Positions 42,534 to 51,336 of a stretch of 64,000 bases of DNA are shown here, in pieces. Position 1 is the stretch's first letter. Every line of letters starts with the position of its first letter. This DNA comes from Flavobacteriaceae bacterium UBA3611 (GTDB lineage: Bacteria > Bacteroidota > Bacteroidia > Flavobacteriales > Flavobacteriaceae). The stretch covers positions 362,504 through 426,503 of the forward strand of contig DFLU01000010.1 of NCBI GenBank assembly GCA_002375495.1, read 5' to 3'. The translations under genes were made by a program, and so were the position numbers. The notes below the pieces were generated by a model that saw nothing but the letters and a program-made list of their open reading frames with translations, had not been told where the DNA came from and ran no database searches.

Positions 42534-42731
42534 ATATTGTGAATTATCATCATAATATATCCTTGAAATTAATGTAGGGTGTTAAATTATAACTTCATTT
42601 AAATATATATAAATAACTGAAAATAATTATATTAAATCAATATAATTTAATTGAGCAGTGTTTCAGCCGGATATCATGGTTACAGATACTCTATTTGGTT
42701 ACAGCATTCATCAAATAAAGTCAAAAACATT

Positions 42732-42747
42732 GTTTACAGATGTAAAC
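42732..42747. promoter_or_regulatory. Operator-like inverted repeat, site 3 (upstream of carboxypeptidase promoter)
   Basis: GTTTACAGATGTAAAC, a perfect palindrome within TGTTTACA-GA-TGTAAACA (42731-42748). It lies 11 bases upstream of the -7 element at 42759. Extra half sites (two GGTTACAG and one TGTTTACC) lie within 80 bases. Confidence 0.6.
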
Positions 42748-42758
42748 ATGGCTTTGTT

Positions 42759-42766
42759 TACCTTTG
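42759..42766 (+). promoter_or_regulatory. -7 promoter element of the carboxypeptidase gene
   Basis: TACCTTTG, 19 bases before the ATG at 42786. It confirms that the open frame back to 42651 is not the coding start. Confidence 0.65.
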
Positions 42767-42785
42767 TAGCGTAGCTAGAATCCCT

Positions 42786-43931
42786 ATGGAAATACTCAAT
42801 GCTTATTCCTCATTTTTTGAGTCGAAAATAATAGGACGTTACCTTACTTCAGATCGTGTTTTTTCGATTTTGGAAACCTATGGTGATGCGCTGAAAATTT
42901 CAGAAATCGGAACTTCGGTAAACGGTGTTTCCATAAAAATGGTGACGCTCGGTCAAGGAAAAAAAATGGTGTTAGCTTGGTCACAAATGCACGGAAATGA
43001 ATCGACCACTACAAAAGCCGTTATCGACCTAATAAAGTTTTTAACCCAAGAAAGTAGGTTTCAGAGCCAAATTGAGACTTTTTTAAAAACGCATACGCTA
43101 TATATCATTCCGATTTTAAACCCAGATGGTGCCAAGGCATATACTCGCGAGAATGCCAATGGTGTCGATTTAAATAGGGATGCGCAGTTACTATCACAAC
43201 CGGAAAGTAAGGTGCTGGCGTCTGTATGTAAACAGTTGCAGCCCGATTTGTGCCTTAATTTACATGACCAACGTACTATCTACGGATTTGAAACAGGGAA
43301 ATGTGCCACGGTTTCTTTTCTTTCTCCAGCAGCCGACCCATCGCGACAAATAACTGCGTCCCGGAAATCTGCCATGCTAGACATTGCGAATATGGCAGTA
43401 GTGTTGCAAAACTATATTTCTGGCCATATTGGCCGCTATGACGATGCGTTTAATGAAAATTGTGTGGGTGACGCCTTTCAAATGGCAGGAGTGCCTACCA
43501 TATTGTTTGAAGCTGGGCATGCGCCTACCGATTACCAGCGGGAAGAAACACGAAAATACATCTGCTTCTCACTTTTGGCATTGCTGGGGTTTGTACCACA
43601 TTCTGGCGCTGAATTGGAAGCATACTTTAATTTACCAGAGAATAAAAAGAACTTTTTAGACATCATTGTACGAAATGGAACTACTGGTAGAAGGAAAAAA
43701 CGTACTGAAATCGGAATCCAATACGCCGAAGTGCTTTTAGACGGCCGCATTAAATTTGTTCCCAGAATTGAAAAAATAGGTGATTTAAGCAAGTATTATG
43801 CACATAAAGAACTGATGGCGCAGGATGCTGAAATATTAGTTAATTCGCAAGAAAAGTGCCATGTTGGTGAAAAAGTTGCAACGATTATCAATAAAAAAGA
43901 CAATTCAGTGTTGTATATTAACGAAGATTAA
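42786..43931 (+). CDS. M14-like zinc carboxypeptidase
   Basis: The 381-residue protein has the M14 metal site HGNES in SQMHGNESTTTKA (about 60-72: His and Glu ligands) and the third ligand His in CLNLHDQRT. The segment NPDGAKAYTRENANGVDLNRD matches the family Arg and Asn-Arg substrate-binding positions. The catalytic Glu is in LFEAGHAP. No signal peptide is visible, so it is cytoplasmic and may trim intracellular peptides. The start ATG at 42786 is set by the promoter. An Lrp-type regulator follows. Confidence 0.88.
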   Translation: MEILNAYSSFFESKIIGRYLTSDRVFSILETYGDALKISEIGTSVNGVSIKMVTLGQGKKMVLAWSQMHGNESTTTKAVIDLIKFLTQESRFQSQIETFLKTHTLYIIPILNPDGAKAYTRENANGVDLNRDAQLLSQPESKVLASVCKQLQPDLCLNLHDQRTIYGFETGKCATVSFLSPAADPSRQITASRKSAMLDIANMAVVLQNYISGHIGRYDDAFNENCVGDAFQMAGVPTILFEAGHAPTDYQREETRKYICFSLLALLGFVPHSGAELEAYFNLPENKKNFLDIIVRNGTTGRRKKRTEIGIQYAEVLLDGRIKFVPRIEKIGDLSKYYAHKELMAQDAEILVNSQEKCHVGEKVATIINKKDNSVLYINED

Positions 43932-43954
43932 TTTCTCCAGCGGGTAAAATATGC

Positions 43955-43962
43955 TATTTTTG
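43955..43962 (+). promoter_or_regulatory. -7 promoter element of the Lrp-type regulator gene
   Basis: TATTTTTG, 21 bases before the ATG at 43984. Confidence 0.55.
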
Positions 43963-43983
43963 CACTCCCTAACTAATGAATGA

Positions 43984-44463
43984 ATGGCAAAGTTTAAACT
44001 AGATGATACCGACCATAGCATATTAGATATGCTTATTGAAAATACACGTACCCCCTTTACAGATATTGCTAAAAAGTTGAAAATATCGGCAGGTACAGTG
44101 CACGTGCGCGTAAAAAAAATGGAGGAAGCTGGTATTATAACAGGCTCTTCATTAACAATCGACTATAAGAAATTAGGCTATTCGTTTATTGCCTACGTAG
44201 GTGTGTTTCTTCATAAAACATCCCAAACACAATTTGTTTTAGAGCGAATCAACGAGATTCCCTACGTTACGGTTGCCCATGTTACCACAGGAAAATTTAA
44301 TATTTTCTGCAAAATTAGAGCGAAAGATACCACCCAGGCAAAAGAGATTATCTACATGATTGATGATATTGAAGGGGTAACGCGTACCGAAACTATGATT
44401 TCGCTAGAAGAGAGCATTAACGATAAAAAACGTTTAATGCATTCTATCTTTAAAGATATTTAA
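43984..44463 (+). CDS. Lrp/AsnC family transcriptional regulator
   Basis: The 159-residue regulator has an N-terminal AsnC-type HTH (about 4-55: DDTDHSILDMLIENTR, then IAKKLKISAGTVHVRVKKME) and a C-terminal RAM ligand-binding domain (about 65-145: GYSFIAYVGVFL, VAHVTTGKFNIFCKIRA). The effector is probably an amino acid, as for the family. It follows the carboxypeptidase by 52 bases and has its own -7 element. A link to peptide or amino acid use is a reasonable inference from that position. Confidence 0.92.
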   Translation: MAKFKLDDTDHSILDMLIENTRTPFTDIAKKLKISAGTVHVRVKKMEEAGIITGSSLTIDYKKLGYSFIAYVGVFLHKTSQTQFVLERINEIPYVTVAHVTTGKFNIFCKIRAKDTTQAKEIIYMIDDIEGVTRTETMISLEESINDKKRLMHSIFKDI

Positions 44464-44477
44464 TTGAGAATTTTGAT

Positions 44478-44515
44478 AAAAAAAAGCCGGAAGCAAATTG
44501 CTCCCGGCTTTTTTT
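44478..44515. terminator. Bidirectional terminator
   Basis: A stem around AAAAGCCGG with CCCGGCTTTT, A-run before and T-run after, between convergent genes ending at 44463 and 44530. Confidence 0.8.
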
Positions 44516-44529
44516 ATAGTTGATGGTTA

Positions 44530-47007
44530 TTAAAATTTTGCTGTCAGCCTTACATTGTACACTCTTGGCGAAAGAAAGTTAGGGATGCTGTATTGTGTTT
44601 TAGTATACACATCTCTTACAAACGTACTGGTAATGGAGTTCTGTACATCAAAAATATTGAAAATTTCAGCACCAATACTCAGTTCTTTAAATGGTTTGAA
44701 GATACCAGAATCTTTAAGCTTGTCTTTATGCACCAATACATAAGACACTCCAAGATCGGCTCTTTTGTAATCGGGAAGGCGCGTTTGGAAATCGTACGGA
44801 TCTGCATAACTTGGTGACCCACCCGGTAAACCAGTTTGATACACTAAATTTAAATACATTTTCATATCTGGGATGATTTTCACGTAGTCTTGAAATAAGA
44901 TAGCAAACTTTAAGCGCTGGTCTGTAGGCCTAAAAATATATCCCCGATCATCAATGTTTTCTTCTGTTTTTAAATAACCGAAACTTACCCAGCTTTCTGT
45001 GCCTGGTACAAATTCGCCAGCTAAACGCATATCGAGTCCGTAGGCGTAAGCAACAGCGTTGTTCCTTGCTCGGTATCGAATTCGTACATTTTCGAGCGTG
45101 TAGGGGTTTATATCGGTTAAATTTTTGTAGTACAGCTCGCTATTCAACGTAAAAGGTCGTTCCCAAAGATTAAAACTGTAATCGTTCCCAAGCACTACGT
45201 GTATCGATTGTTGTGCTTTTACGTTAGGACGAACGGTTCCTGTAGAGTCGCGTAGCTCACGATAGAAGGGAGGTTGGTGGTAGAATCCGCCAGACAAACG
45301 AAATAACATATCCATGTCCCAGTCAGGCTTTAGGGATATTTGGGCGCGCGGACTCACAACAGTTTGTGACACACTTTCAATCCCGTCACCGCTAACCGTC
45401 CAATTTTGTGCTCGCACACCACCGTTTAACCAAACATCGTTGCTGCCCCATGTAGTCGATTTGCTCCATTGTGCATATCCTGAAAAACGGTTGATCTGCA
45501 CATCGTTTTGCGCTCGAATATCGGTAAATGGAACAATGGGTGCCGTAAATGGTTCGTATGGTTGGTTGTTTGCAAAATCGATGATGGGCGGACGAATAGA
45601 AAATCCGGCCGAATCGATAATCTCATATTCTTGAACACGGTCACGAATGTCCTCGCGAGTATACTTAATTCCGTATTCTACGGTAGATTCATCATCAACA
45701 GAAATAATTCCTTTGTGTTGCACATTCATAATCAACGCATCCAAATCGTTACGGGCATGCGTAAGCTGTGACCCAATGCCTTCGCTAAATTCCACTTCTC
45801 CTAGATTGTCATCGCCAATATTGGTGTTTACTTCTCCTAGGCGGTATTGCGCCAAGATGTCGAAATATTCCTGCTCTGTAGTTTGGTAGGCCGAAGCAAT
45901 AAATTTGGCGGTGTAGGTATCTGAAACTGCATATGTACCTTTCAGGGCGCCAAAATAGGTGTTGTAGCGATCTTCTTCCTGTCCTTCGTAAAATACTAGC
46001 AATGCGATAGGGTCTGCTAAGGTTCCGAAGTTGGTCTGACGTGTCAATGGTTCATAATCGTATTGGTTGACGGCTATATTTCCTAAGAAACCTAATTCAA
46101 ACTTATTACTGAATTTATAAGTCAAGTAGGTTTGCGCATCGGCAAATCGCGGTCTGAAGTTGGTTTCAGTCTGTTTCGCGTCTACAAATAAGCTGTTGTC
46201 TCTGTAACGCAGCCCTACGATTCCGCGTAAGCGCTCATCTTTTGAAATTCCTTCAACCGAAACACTTGCCCCCAACAGGCTTAAGTCTGCCGTGGCTCCA
46301 AATGATACAGGGCGTCGGTATTCAATGTCTAGCACCGACGATAATTTGTCTCCGTACTTTGCTTGGAATCCACCCGCCGAGAAATCGACAGAACGCGTCA
46401 TATCGCTATTCACGAAGCTCAATCCTTCTTGTTGCCCGCTTCGTATCAGAAATGGGCGATACACTTCAATTTCGTTTACATACACCAAGTTTTCATCGTA
46501 ATTACCACCACGCACGGCGTATTGCGTACTTAATTCGTTGTTGCTGATGACTCCTGGTAGTGATTTCAGTAGATTTTCAACACCAGCATTTGCCCCAGGA
46601 ATTTTTCGAATAGCTTCAGGGCTAATGGTTGTAAGGCCTTGAACACGTTTGCGTTGGTTGGCTGAAACCACCACGGTTGCAATTTGCTCGATGTCTACTT
46701 TTAACACAGGATTGAGCTCAAAATCTTCATTCGGGCTCAGGGCGGGAATAGTCACTACTGCATTTTTATGGCTAACGTGTGAAAAGGTAATTGTAATTTC
46801 CTGTCCCGACGGAACTTCAAGAAGATAGTACCCGTCAAAATTAGTTTGGGTTCCCAGGCCGCCAGCAATGCTTACGTTTACTGCGGAAATAGGCACATTA
46901 TTTTCATCTAAAATCACCCCTTTAATAGTGGCATTCTGCGCGAATAGGGCTCCTGAGATACAGAGAAGGGAACAAACGAGGGTAAATAGTGTAGTTTTCA
47001 AAGGCAA
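44530..47007 (-). CDS. TonB-dependent receptor with carboxypeptidase-like regulatory domain
   Basis: The 825-residue outer-membrane receptor has a signal peptide (cut after SGALFAQ), then a CarboxypepD_reg-like domain (about 27-105: GVILDENNVPISAVNVSIAG). A plug domain follows (about 125-235: GVENLLKSLPGVISNNEL, then YAVRGGNYDENLVYVNEIE), and a barrel ends in YNVRLTAKF. No SusD-like partner is nearby, so the substrate is unknown. There is no ATG at the start; TTG at 47007 or, more like a typical signal peptide, TTG at 47001 (MKTTLF) is used. It follows the M23 peptidase gene by nine bases. Confidence 0.88.
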   Translation of the reverse strand: MPLKTTLFTLVCSLLCISGALFAQNATIKGVILDENNVPISAVNVSIAGGLGTQTNFDGYYLLEVPSGQEITITFSHVSHKNAVVTIPALSPNEDFELNPVLKVDIEQIATVVVSANQRKRVQGLTTISPEAIRKIPGANAGVENLLKSLPGVISNNELSTQYAVRGGNYDENLVYVNEIEVYRPFLIRSGQQEGLSFVNSDMTRSVDFSAGGFQAKYGDKLSSVLDIEYRRPVSFGATADLSLLGASVSVEGISKDERLRGIVGLRYRDNSLFVDAKQTETNFRPRFADAQTYLTYKFSNKFELGFLGNIAVNQYDYEPLTRQTNFGTLADPIALLVFYEGQEEDRYNTYFGALKGTYAVSDTYTAKFIASAYQTTEQEYFDILAQYRLGEVNTNIGDDNLGEVEFSEGIGSQLTHARNDLDALIMNVQHKGIISVDDESTVEYGIKYTREDIRDRVQEYEIIDSAGFSIRPPIIDFANNQPYEPFTAPIVPFTDIRAQNDVQINRFSGYAQWSKSTTWGSNDVWLNGGVRAQNWTVSGDGIESVSQTVVSPRAQISLKPDWDMDMLFRLSGGFYHQPPFYRELRDSTGTVRPNVKAQQSIHVVLGNDYSFNLWERPFTLNSELYYKNLTDINPYTLENVRIRYRARNNAVAYAYGLDMRLAGEFVPGTESWVSFGYLKTEENIDDRGYIFRPTDQRLKFAILFQDYVKIIPDMKMYLNLVYQTGLPGGSPSYADPYDFQTRLPDYKRADLGVSYVLVHKDKLKDSGIFKPFKELSIGAEIFNIFDVQNSITSTFVRDVYTKTQYSIPNFLSPRVYNVRLTAKF

Positions 47008-47016
47008 TAAATCTGG

Positions 47017-48705
47017 TTATTTTCTGAAAAAAGTTGCTTCAAATGTAGTACTATTTCCCACATTATCCACGACAATTAGTTTGAGATTGTTTTCGGTGTC
47101 AGTTACGATTCCGTCATCAAAATCATAGGTTAAAACGTCTGTTTTGTGTTCATATTCTGTCAGAATATATTTTCCGTTCACCGTAGCACGATAATTTGCA
47201 ATTCCGCTCAAGTCATCATCAATACGAATTTTGAGGGTTTTGTTTTTGCTAACCCACTTTCCATCAGAAAAGTTTACCGGCCTTACTTTAGGGGGTGTAG
47301 TGTCTGTTGCTAGGGTGTAAGTGCCAAACGTTCGTGTACGGGTTGTTAGTTTACTACCGCTACGTGAAGTGTTGTTGTAATAGGGTGTACCGCGACTACT
47401 AAGGCGGGCAATGAATAATTTTGAAAGATCTTCTTTGTTGTAATTTGAAGCGTCTACGCTAATCGTGATGTTTTTGTGGACAGGCACCACATCCTCGTGA
47501 AACTGAAGCGTATCACCCGAAGCTTCGATGTCTAGATATACATTTTCGTACAAACTCCCAGAAGGTATGTAAATGTTGAACTTCCCTTTTTTTATAGAAG
47601 TACCTTCATTGGCATAGACGTAATGCTCGGTTTCTGAAATGTCTTTCGGGGTCGGATTTTCTTCGTATTCGCCTTCAATGGGAACCACAATTTTGATTGC
47701 ATTGCCTTTATAATCGGTAACCTCTATGGTGTAATCTGATGAAAAACCATCTTCTACCGTAATAAAACCGCTTTCGTCTTCTTGTTTAATGATGCTCAGC
47801 GGATTGTTTTCTTCGCGGAAAAGCTTCTGCACCCGACTTCTGTTCGTTTCAAAGTAGCCGTAATCTATAAATCGGTTTAGGTACCTCGTTTCACCGAAAC
47901 TGAATTTCTCAAACAGAACATCGAACTTTTCGGTGCCATTATGGGTGGTTTTGATGCGGTACACGCCGTTTTTGTTAGAAGCACCATTTTGTTGGTCGTA
48001 TGCCGAAACTCCAAATCCGATGGTGCCACAGGCCGAAATTTTCTCGGTTTTATAATTTCCATCTTTTTGGCGTATCAACCGAAGTTTGGTGCGATTTGAG
48101 TTTTTATTTACATGCGCTTTGTCTCCAACTGGGTAGGCAAACACAGAATTGATGAGCGGAACCTTGGTGTCGGGTATCTCAATTCCGAAGAGCATGGGGT
48201 TCATAGGCCTAGAGCCTGGATCGCGTATCTCAAAGTGAAGGTGCGGCCCACCGCTGCTTCCGCTGTTGCCAGTGTAGGCAATGATTTCTCCTTTTTTTAC
48301 GGGCAAGTAGGTGTCTTTCGGAAAATCTTCAAACTCATAACTCTCTTTCGCATATTGCTTTTCTTTCACGTACTTTTCAATATCATTTGCGTAGCGTTGC
48401 AAGTGTGCGTACACCGTTGTGTAACCGTTCGGGTGTTGAATGTATAGGGCTTTTCCGTAGCCATAATGCGCCACTTTAATGCGTTTTACATACCCGTCTG
48501 CAGGAGCGAAGACAGGAAACCCTTGCTTTTGCTGTGTCTTTATATCGAGACCGCTATGAAAATGGTTACTGCGCAATTCGCCGAAGCTACCCGATAAAAT
48601 GATGGGGATGTCTAACGGATCGCTAAAATAATCTGTAGGCAATTGGTTTTGTGCCAAGCTTGTGATCGTAAAAAACAAGGCAAAAGGTAAAAATAAATAC
48701 TTCAT
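47017..48705 (-). CDS. M23-family metallopeptidase, exported
   Basis: The 562-residue protein has a signal peptide (cut after TSLAQ) and an LytM/M23 domain in its first third: NHFHSGLDIKTQ (His and Asp ligands, about 47-58) and GPHLHFEIRDPG (the HxH motif, about 158-169). A long beta-rich C-terminal region follows. It should act on peptidoglycan cross-links or on proteins outside the cytoplasm. Both metal motifs are intact, so activity is expected. It is transcribed with the TonB receptor gene and divergently from the coiled-coil gene before zapA. Confidence 0.9.
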   Translation of the reverse strand: MKYLFLPFALFFTITSLAQNQLPTDYFSDPLDIPIILSGSFGELRSNHFHSGLDIKTQQKQGFPVFAPADGYVKRIKVAHYGYGKALYIQHPNGYTTVYAHLQRYANDIEKYVKEKQYAKESYEFEDFPKDTYLPVKKGEIIAYTGNSGSSGGPHLHFEIRDPGSRPMNPMLFGIEIPDTKVPLINSVFAYPVGDKAHVNKNSNRTKLRLIRQKDGNYKTEKISACGTIGFGVSAYDQQNGASNKNGVYRIKTTHNGTEKFDVLFEKFSFGETRYLNRFIDYGYFETNRSRVQKLFREENNPLSIIKQEDESGFITVEDGFSSDYTIEVTDYKGNAIKIVVPIEGEYEENPTPKDISETEHYVYANEGTSIKKGKFNIYIPSGSLYENVYLDIEASGDTLQFHEDVVPVHKNITISVDASNYNKEDLSKLFIARLSSRGTPYYNNTSRSGSKLTTRTRTFGTYTLATDTTPPKVRPVNFSDGKWVSKNKTLKIRIDDDLSGIANYRATVNGKYILTEYEHKTDVLTYDFDDGIVTDTENNLKLIVVDNVGNSTTFEATFFRK

Positions 48706-48814
48706 AAAAACGTAATGTGCTAACTATTAAGGGGAGCAGTGAGCTGGTATCTCTAATAACATTCAATATTACAAAAAATTGTAGAAAACAGTTGGCTTAT
48801 TTGGCGGCGTGTGT

Positions 48815-48822
48815 TAACTTTG
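48815..48822 (+). promoter_or_regulatory. -7 promoter element of the coiled-coil/zapA unit
   Basis: TAACTTTG with TTG at 48792-48794 as the -33 element (20-base spacer). The transcript begins just upstream of the ATG at 48849, so the longer frame from 48717 is not used. Confidence 0.65.
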
Positions 48823-48848
48823 TGAAAGCAGTATTGAATTATATTATA

Positions 48849-49139
48849 ATGAACGATCTTTCAAAAATCGTTGACACTCTGGAGAATAGAATTAGCAAGT
48901 TGCTTCATTCGTATGAAAAGCTGAAGCAAAAAAACTTGCAACTGGAAGAGCAGCACAACGAGACCCAAAAGCTGTTGGAGGCCTCACAGGAGGAAGTACA
49001 GCAGTGGAGTGAGAGATGCAGTTCGTTACAGTTGGCAAATTCGATGCTGGGCAGCGACCAACATAAACGAGAAACAAAGCTCAAAATAAATGCTTTAGTT
49101 CGGGAAATAGACCAATGTATTGGCCAACTTTCTGAATGA
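48849..49139 (+). CDS. Small coiled-coil protein upstream of zapA
   Basis: The 96-residue protein is almost entirely one amphipathic helix (LEEQHNETQKLLEASQEEVQ, then LKINALVREIDQCIGQL). Length and composition recall ZapB, the coiled-coil partner of ZapA at the division ring, but sequence identity to ZapB cannot be judged here. Its stop is 13 bases before the zapA start, so both are made from one transcript. A role in cell division is inferred from position and shape. Confidence 0.75.
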   Translation: MNDLSKIVDTLENRISKLLHSYEKLKQKNLQLEEQHNETQKLLEASQEEVQQWSERCSSLQLANSMLGSDQHKRETKLKINALVREIDQCIGQLSE

Positions 49140-49152
49140 AACAATAAAATCA

Positions 49153-49443
49153 ATGTCCAACCCGTTAAAAATCAAGTTATCGATCGCAGACCGGGTATAC
49201 CCGCTTACCATAGCACCCGAGCAGGAAGAAGGCCTTAGAAAAGCCGCCAAGAAGATCGAGGAAATGATTAAGCGGTTCGAAAAAAGTTATGCCGTTCGCG
49301 ACAAACAGGATGTTTTGGCCATGTGTGCCCTCCAGTTTGCCGCCCAGGTAGAACAAAAGGAGATTGACAAAGATACGGACACGCAACAAGTAGAAGAGCA
49401 GCTACAAGCACTCAATGACTTATTGCAAGAGCACCTATCGTAA
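49153..49443 (+). CDS. zapA: Cell division protein ZapA
   Basis: The 96-residue protein has the ZapA N-terminal beta domain (IKLSIADRVYPLTIAPEQEE), then the long helix (LRKAAKKIEEMIKRFEKSY) and a C-terminal coiled coil. ZapA cross-links FtsZ filaments at midcell. The start ATG at 49153 gives the normal N-terminus; the open frame back to 49120 overlaps the upstream gene. A structured RNA follows directly. Confidence 0.92.
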   Translation: MSNPLKIKLSIADRVYPLTIAPEQEEGLRKAAKKIEEMIKRFEKSYAVRDKQDVLAMCALQFAAQVEQKEIDKDTDTQQVEEQLQALNDLLQEHLS

Positions 49444-49471
49444 ACGTTCTTAACATATAAGTAAGGTTACT

Positions 49472-49638
49472 GCCTACATTAATACTTATTTTTGGTAAAC
49501 TCAACACGAATTCTTTAAAAAGGGTGAGTTGAAGTTGTAAAAGCGAGCCGTCTTTGAGCGGATACTTGACCAGCTTGTTAGCCCTAAACTTTTCTTTAAG
49601 GAGTTTATTCAAAATCCCATATTAATGTAGGCTTTTTT
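49472..49638 (+). ncRNA. ssrS: Structured RNA between zapA and rny, 6S-like (6S-Flavo candidate)
   Basis: The ends form a perfect 13-bp stem (49472-49484 with 49620-49632), followed by a T-run that serves as terminator. A second stem continues it: TAAACTC at 49496-49502 with GAGTTTA at 49601-49607, and TTTT with AAAA just outside. The roughly 98 bases between are less paired and could form the open bubble and apical stem of 6S RNA. A location directly after zapA is also that of ssrS in E. coli. 6S RNA binds housekeeping RNA polymerase. There is no protein-coding frame here. The transcription start is uncertain; no good -7 element is seen just upstream. Confidence 0.75.
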
Positions 49639-49702
49639 ATGCCCTGTTCACAACGGGCCAAATCGGTTGTAGCCATTGTGGCGCAACTTTAAAACCATTA
49701 TT

Positions 49703-51268
49703 ATGGATAGTACTATTATTGGAATTATAGCCGCTATAGTCGGCATCATCATAGGATTTGTTATTGCAAAAATCTTAGAGCGCAACAACTCTTCACAGCT
49801 TATTAAAAACGCCAAAAAAAGCGCGGCGGGTATCTTAAAAGAGGCCAAACAAGAAGGCGAGGCTATTAAGAAAGACAAGATTCTTCAGGCAAAAGAAAAA
49901 TTTATCGAACTGAAATCAGAGCACGAAAAAGTAATCAACAGTCGTGACAAAAAAATGGCTGAGGCCGAAAAGCGTACGCGCGATAAAGAATCACAAGTGT
50001 CAAGTGAATTGGCAAAAAGCAAAAAACTGAACGCAGATATTGATGCTAAGCGCAAAGATTACGAAGATCGTCTTCAATTTTTAGAAAAGAAAAAGAGTGA
50101 AGTAGAGAAAATGCATCGAAGCCAAATAGAGCAGTTGGAGGTAATCTCTAGTCTTTCTGCTGAAGATGCCAAGGCACAACTTATGGAAAGCCTAAAGGAA
50201 GAGGCCAAGACAGATGCCATGGCGTATATTCAAAGTTCGGTTGAAGAAGCCAAAATGACGGCCCAACAAGAAGCCAAGAAAATTATTATTAGTACCATAC
50301 AGCGTATCGGTACCGAAGAAGCTATCGAAAACTGCGTTTCGGTTTTCAACTTAGAAAGTGACGACGTAAAAGGAAGAATCATCGGTAGGGAAGGTAGAAA
50401 CATTCGCGCCATTGAGGCTGCCACGGGAGTCGAAATTATTGTAGACGATACCCCAGAAGCTATTATCCTTTCTTGTTTTGACAGTGTTCGCCGTGAAGTA
50501 GCACGACTTTCGCTGCATAAATTAGTAACCGATGGTAGGATTCACCCAGCTCGTATTGAAGAAATTGTAAAGAAAACAACCAAACAAATCGAAGAAGAAA
50601 TCATCGATGTTGGTAAACGAACCGTTATCGACCTGGGAATACACGGACTGCATCCCGAATTGATAAAAGCCGTAGGGCGTATGCGTTATCGTTCTTCGTA
50701 CGGACAAAACCTATTACACCACTCAAGGGAAGTCGCTAAATTATGTGGGGTGATGGCGAGCGAATTAGGGTTGAACCCAAAGTTGGCCAAACGCGCTGGA
50801 TTATTACATGACATCGGGAAAGTTCCTGAAACTGAAACGGAAGTTCCACACGCAATCTTAGGAATGCAATGGGCCGAAAAATACGGCGAAAAAGCAGAAG
50901 TCTGTAATGCGATTGGAGCCCACCACGATGAAATTGAAATGACAAGTCTTCTTTCTCCTATCGTACAAGTGTGTGATGCAATTAGCGGTGCGAGACCTGG
51001 AGCGCGTAGACAAGTGTTAGACTCGTACATTCAACGTTTAAAAGACCTAGAAGATATTGCGTTCGGATTTAATGGTGTAAATAAAGCCTATGCGATTCAG
51101 GCGGGTAGAGAACTTCGTGTGATGGTTGAAAGTGAAAAAGTTAGTGATGATAAGGCAGCGCAGTTGTCTTTTGAAATTTCACAAAAAATTCAGACCGATA
51201 TGACCTATCCCGGCCAAGTGAAAGTAACTGTGATTCGTGAAACCAGAGCGGTAAATATTGCAAAGTAA
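49703..51268 (+). CDS. rny: Ribonuclease Y
   Basis: The 521-residue endoribonuclease has an N-terminal membrane helix (about 4-22) and a long charged coiled coil (about 40-200). A KH domain follows (GRIIGREGRNIRAIEAATGV, about 218-237), then an HD domain (LLHHSREVAKL, then LLHDIGKVPE with the metal-binding His-Asp) and a C-terminal domain. It starts mRNA decay in bacteria without RNase E. The start ATG at 49703 gives the usual MDSTIIGIIAAIVG opening; the frame back to 49676 is an extension. Full length, and it ends at a terminator. Confidence 0.95.
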   Translation: MDSTIIGIIAAIVGIIIGFVIAKILERNNSSQLIKNAKKSAAGILKEAKQEGEAIKKDKILQAKEKFIELKSEHEKVINSRDKKMAEAEKRTRDKESQVSSELAKSKKLNADIDAKRKDYEDRLQFLEKKKSEVEKMHRSQIEQLEVISSLSAEDAKAQLMESLKEEAKTDAMAYIQSSVEEAKMTAQQEAKKIIISTIQRIGTEEAIENCVSVFNLESDDVKGRIIGREGRNIRAIEAATGVEIIVDDTPEAIILSCFDSVRREVARLSLHKLVTDGRIHPARIEEIVKKTTKQIEEEIIDVGKRTVIDLGIHGLHPELIKAVGRMRYRSSYGQNLLHHSREVAKLCGVMASELGLNPKLAKRAGLLHDIGKVPETETEVPHAILGMQWAEKYGEKAEVCNAIGAHHDEIEMTSLLSPIVQVCDAISGARPGARRQVLDSYIQRLKDLEDIAFGFNGVNKAYAIQAGRELRVMVESEKVSDDKAAQLSFEISQKIQTDMTYPGQVKVTVIRETRAVNIAK

Positions 51269-51284
51269 TTTATCGTAGAAGAAT

Positions 51285-51318
51285 AAAAAAAAGCTCGGAT
51301 AGATTCCGAGCTTTTTTT
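51285..51318. terminator. Terminator of rny, bidirectional
   Basis: A 12-bp stem (51288-51299 with 51304-51315), T-run after and A-run before, between convergent genes. Confidence 0.85.
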
Positions 51319-51336
51319 GTTTTAAATGGTACGCTT

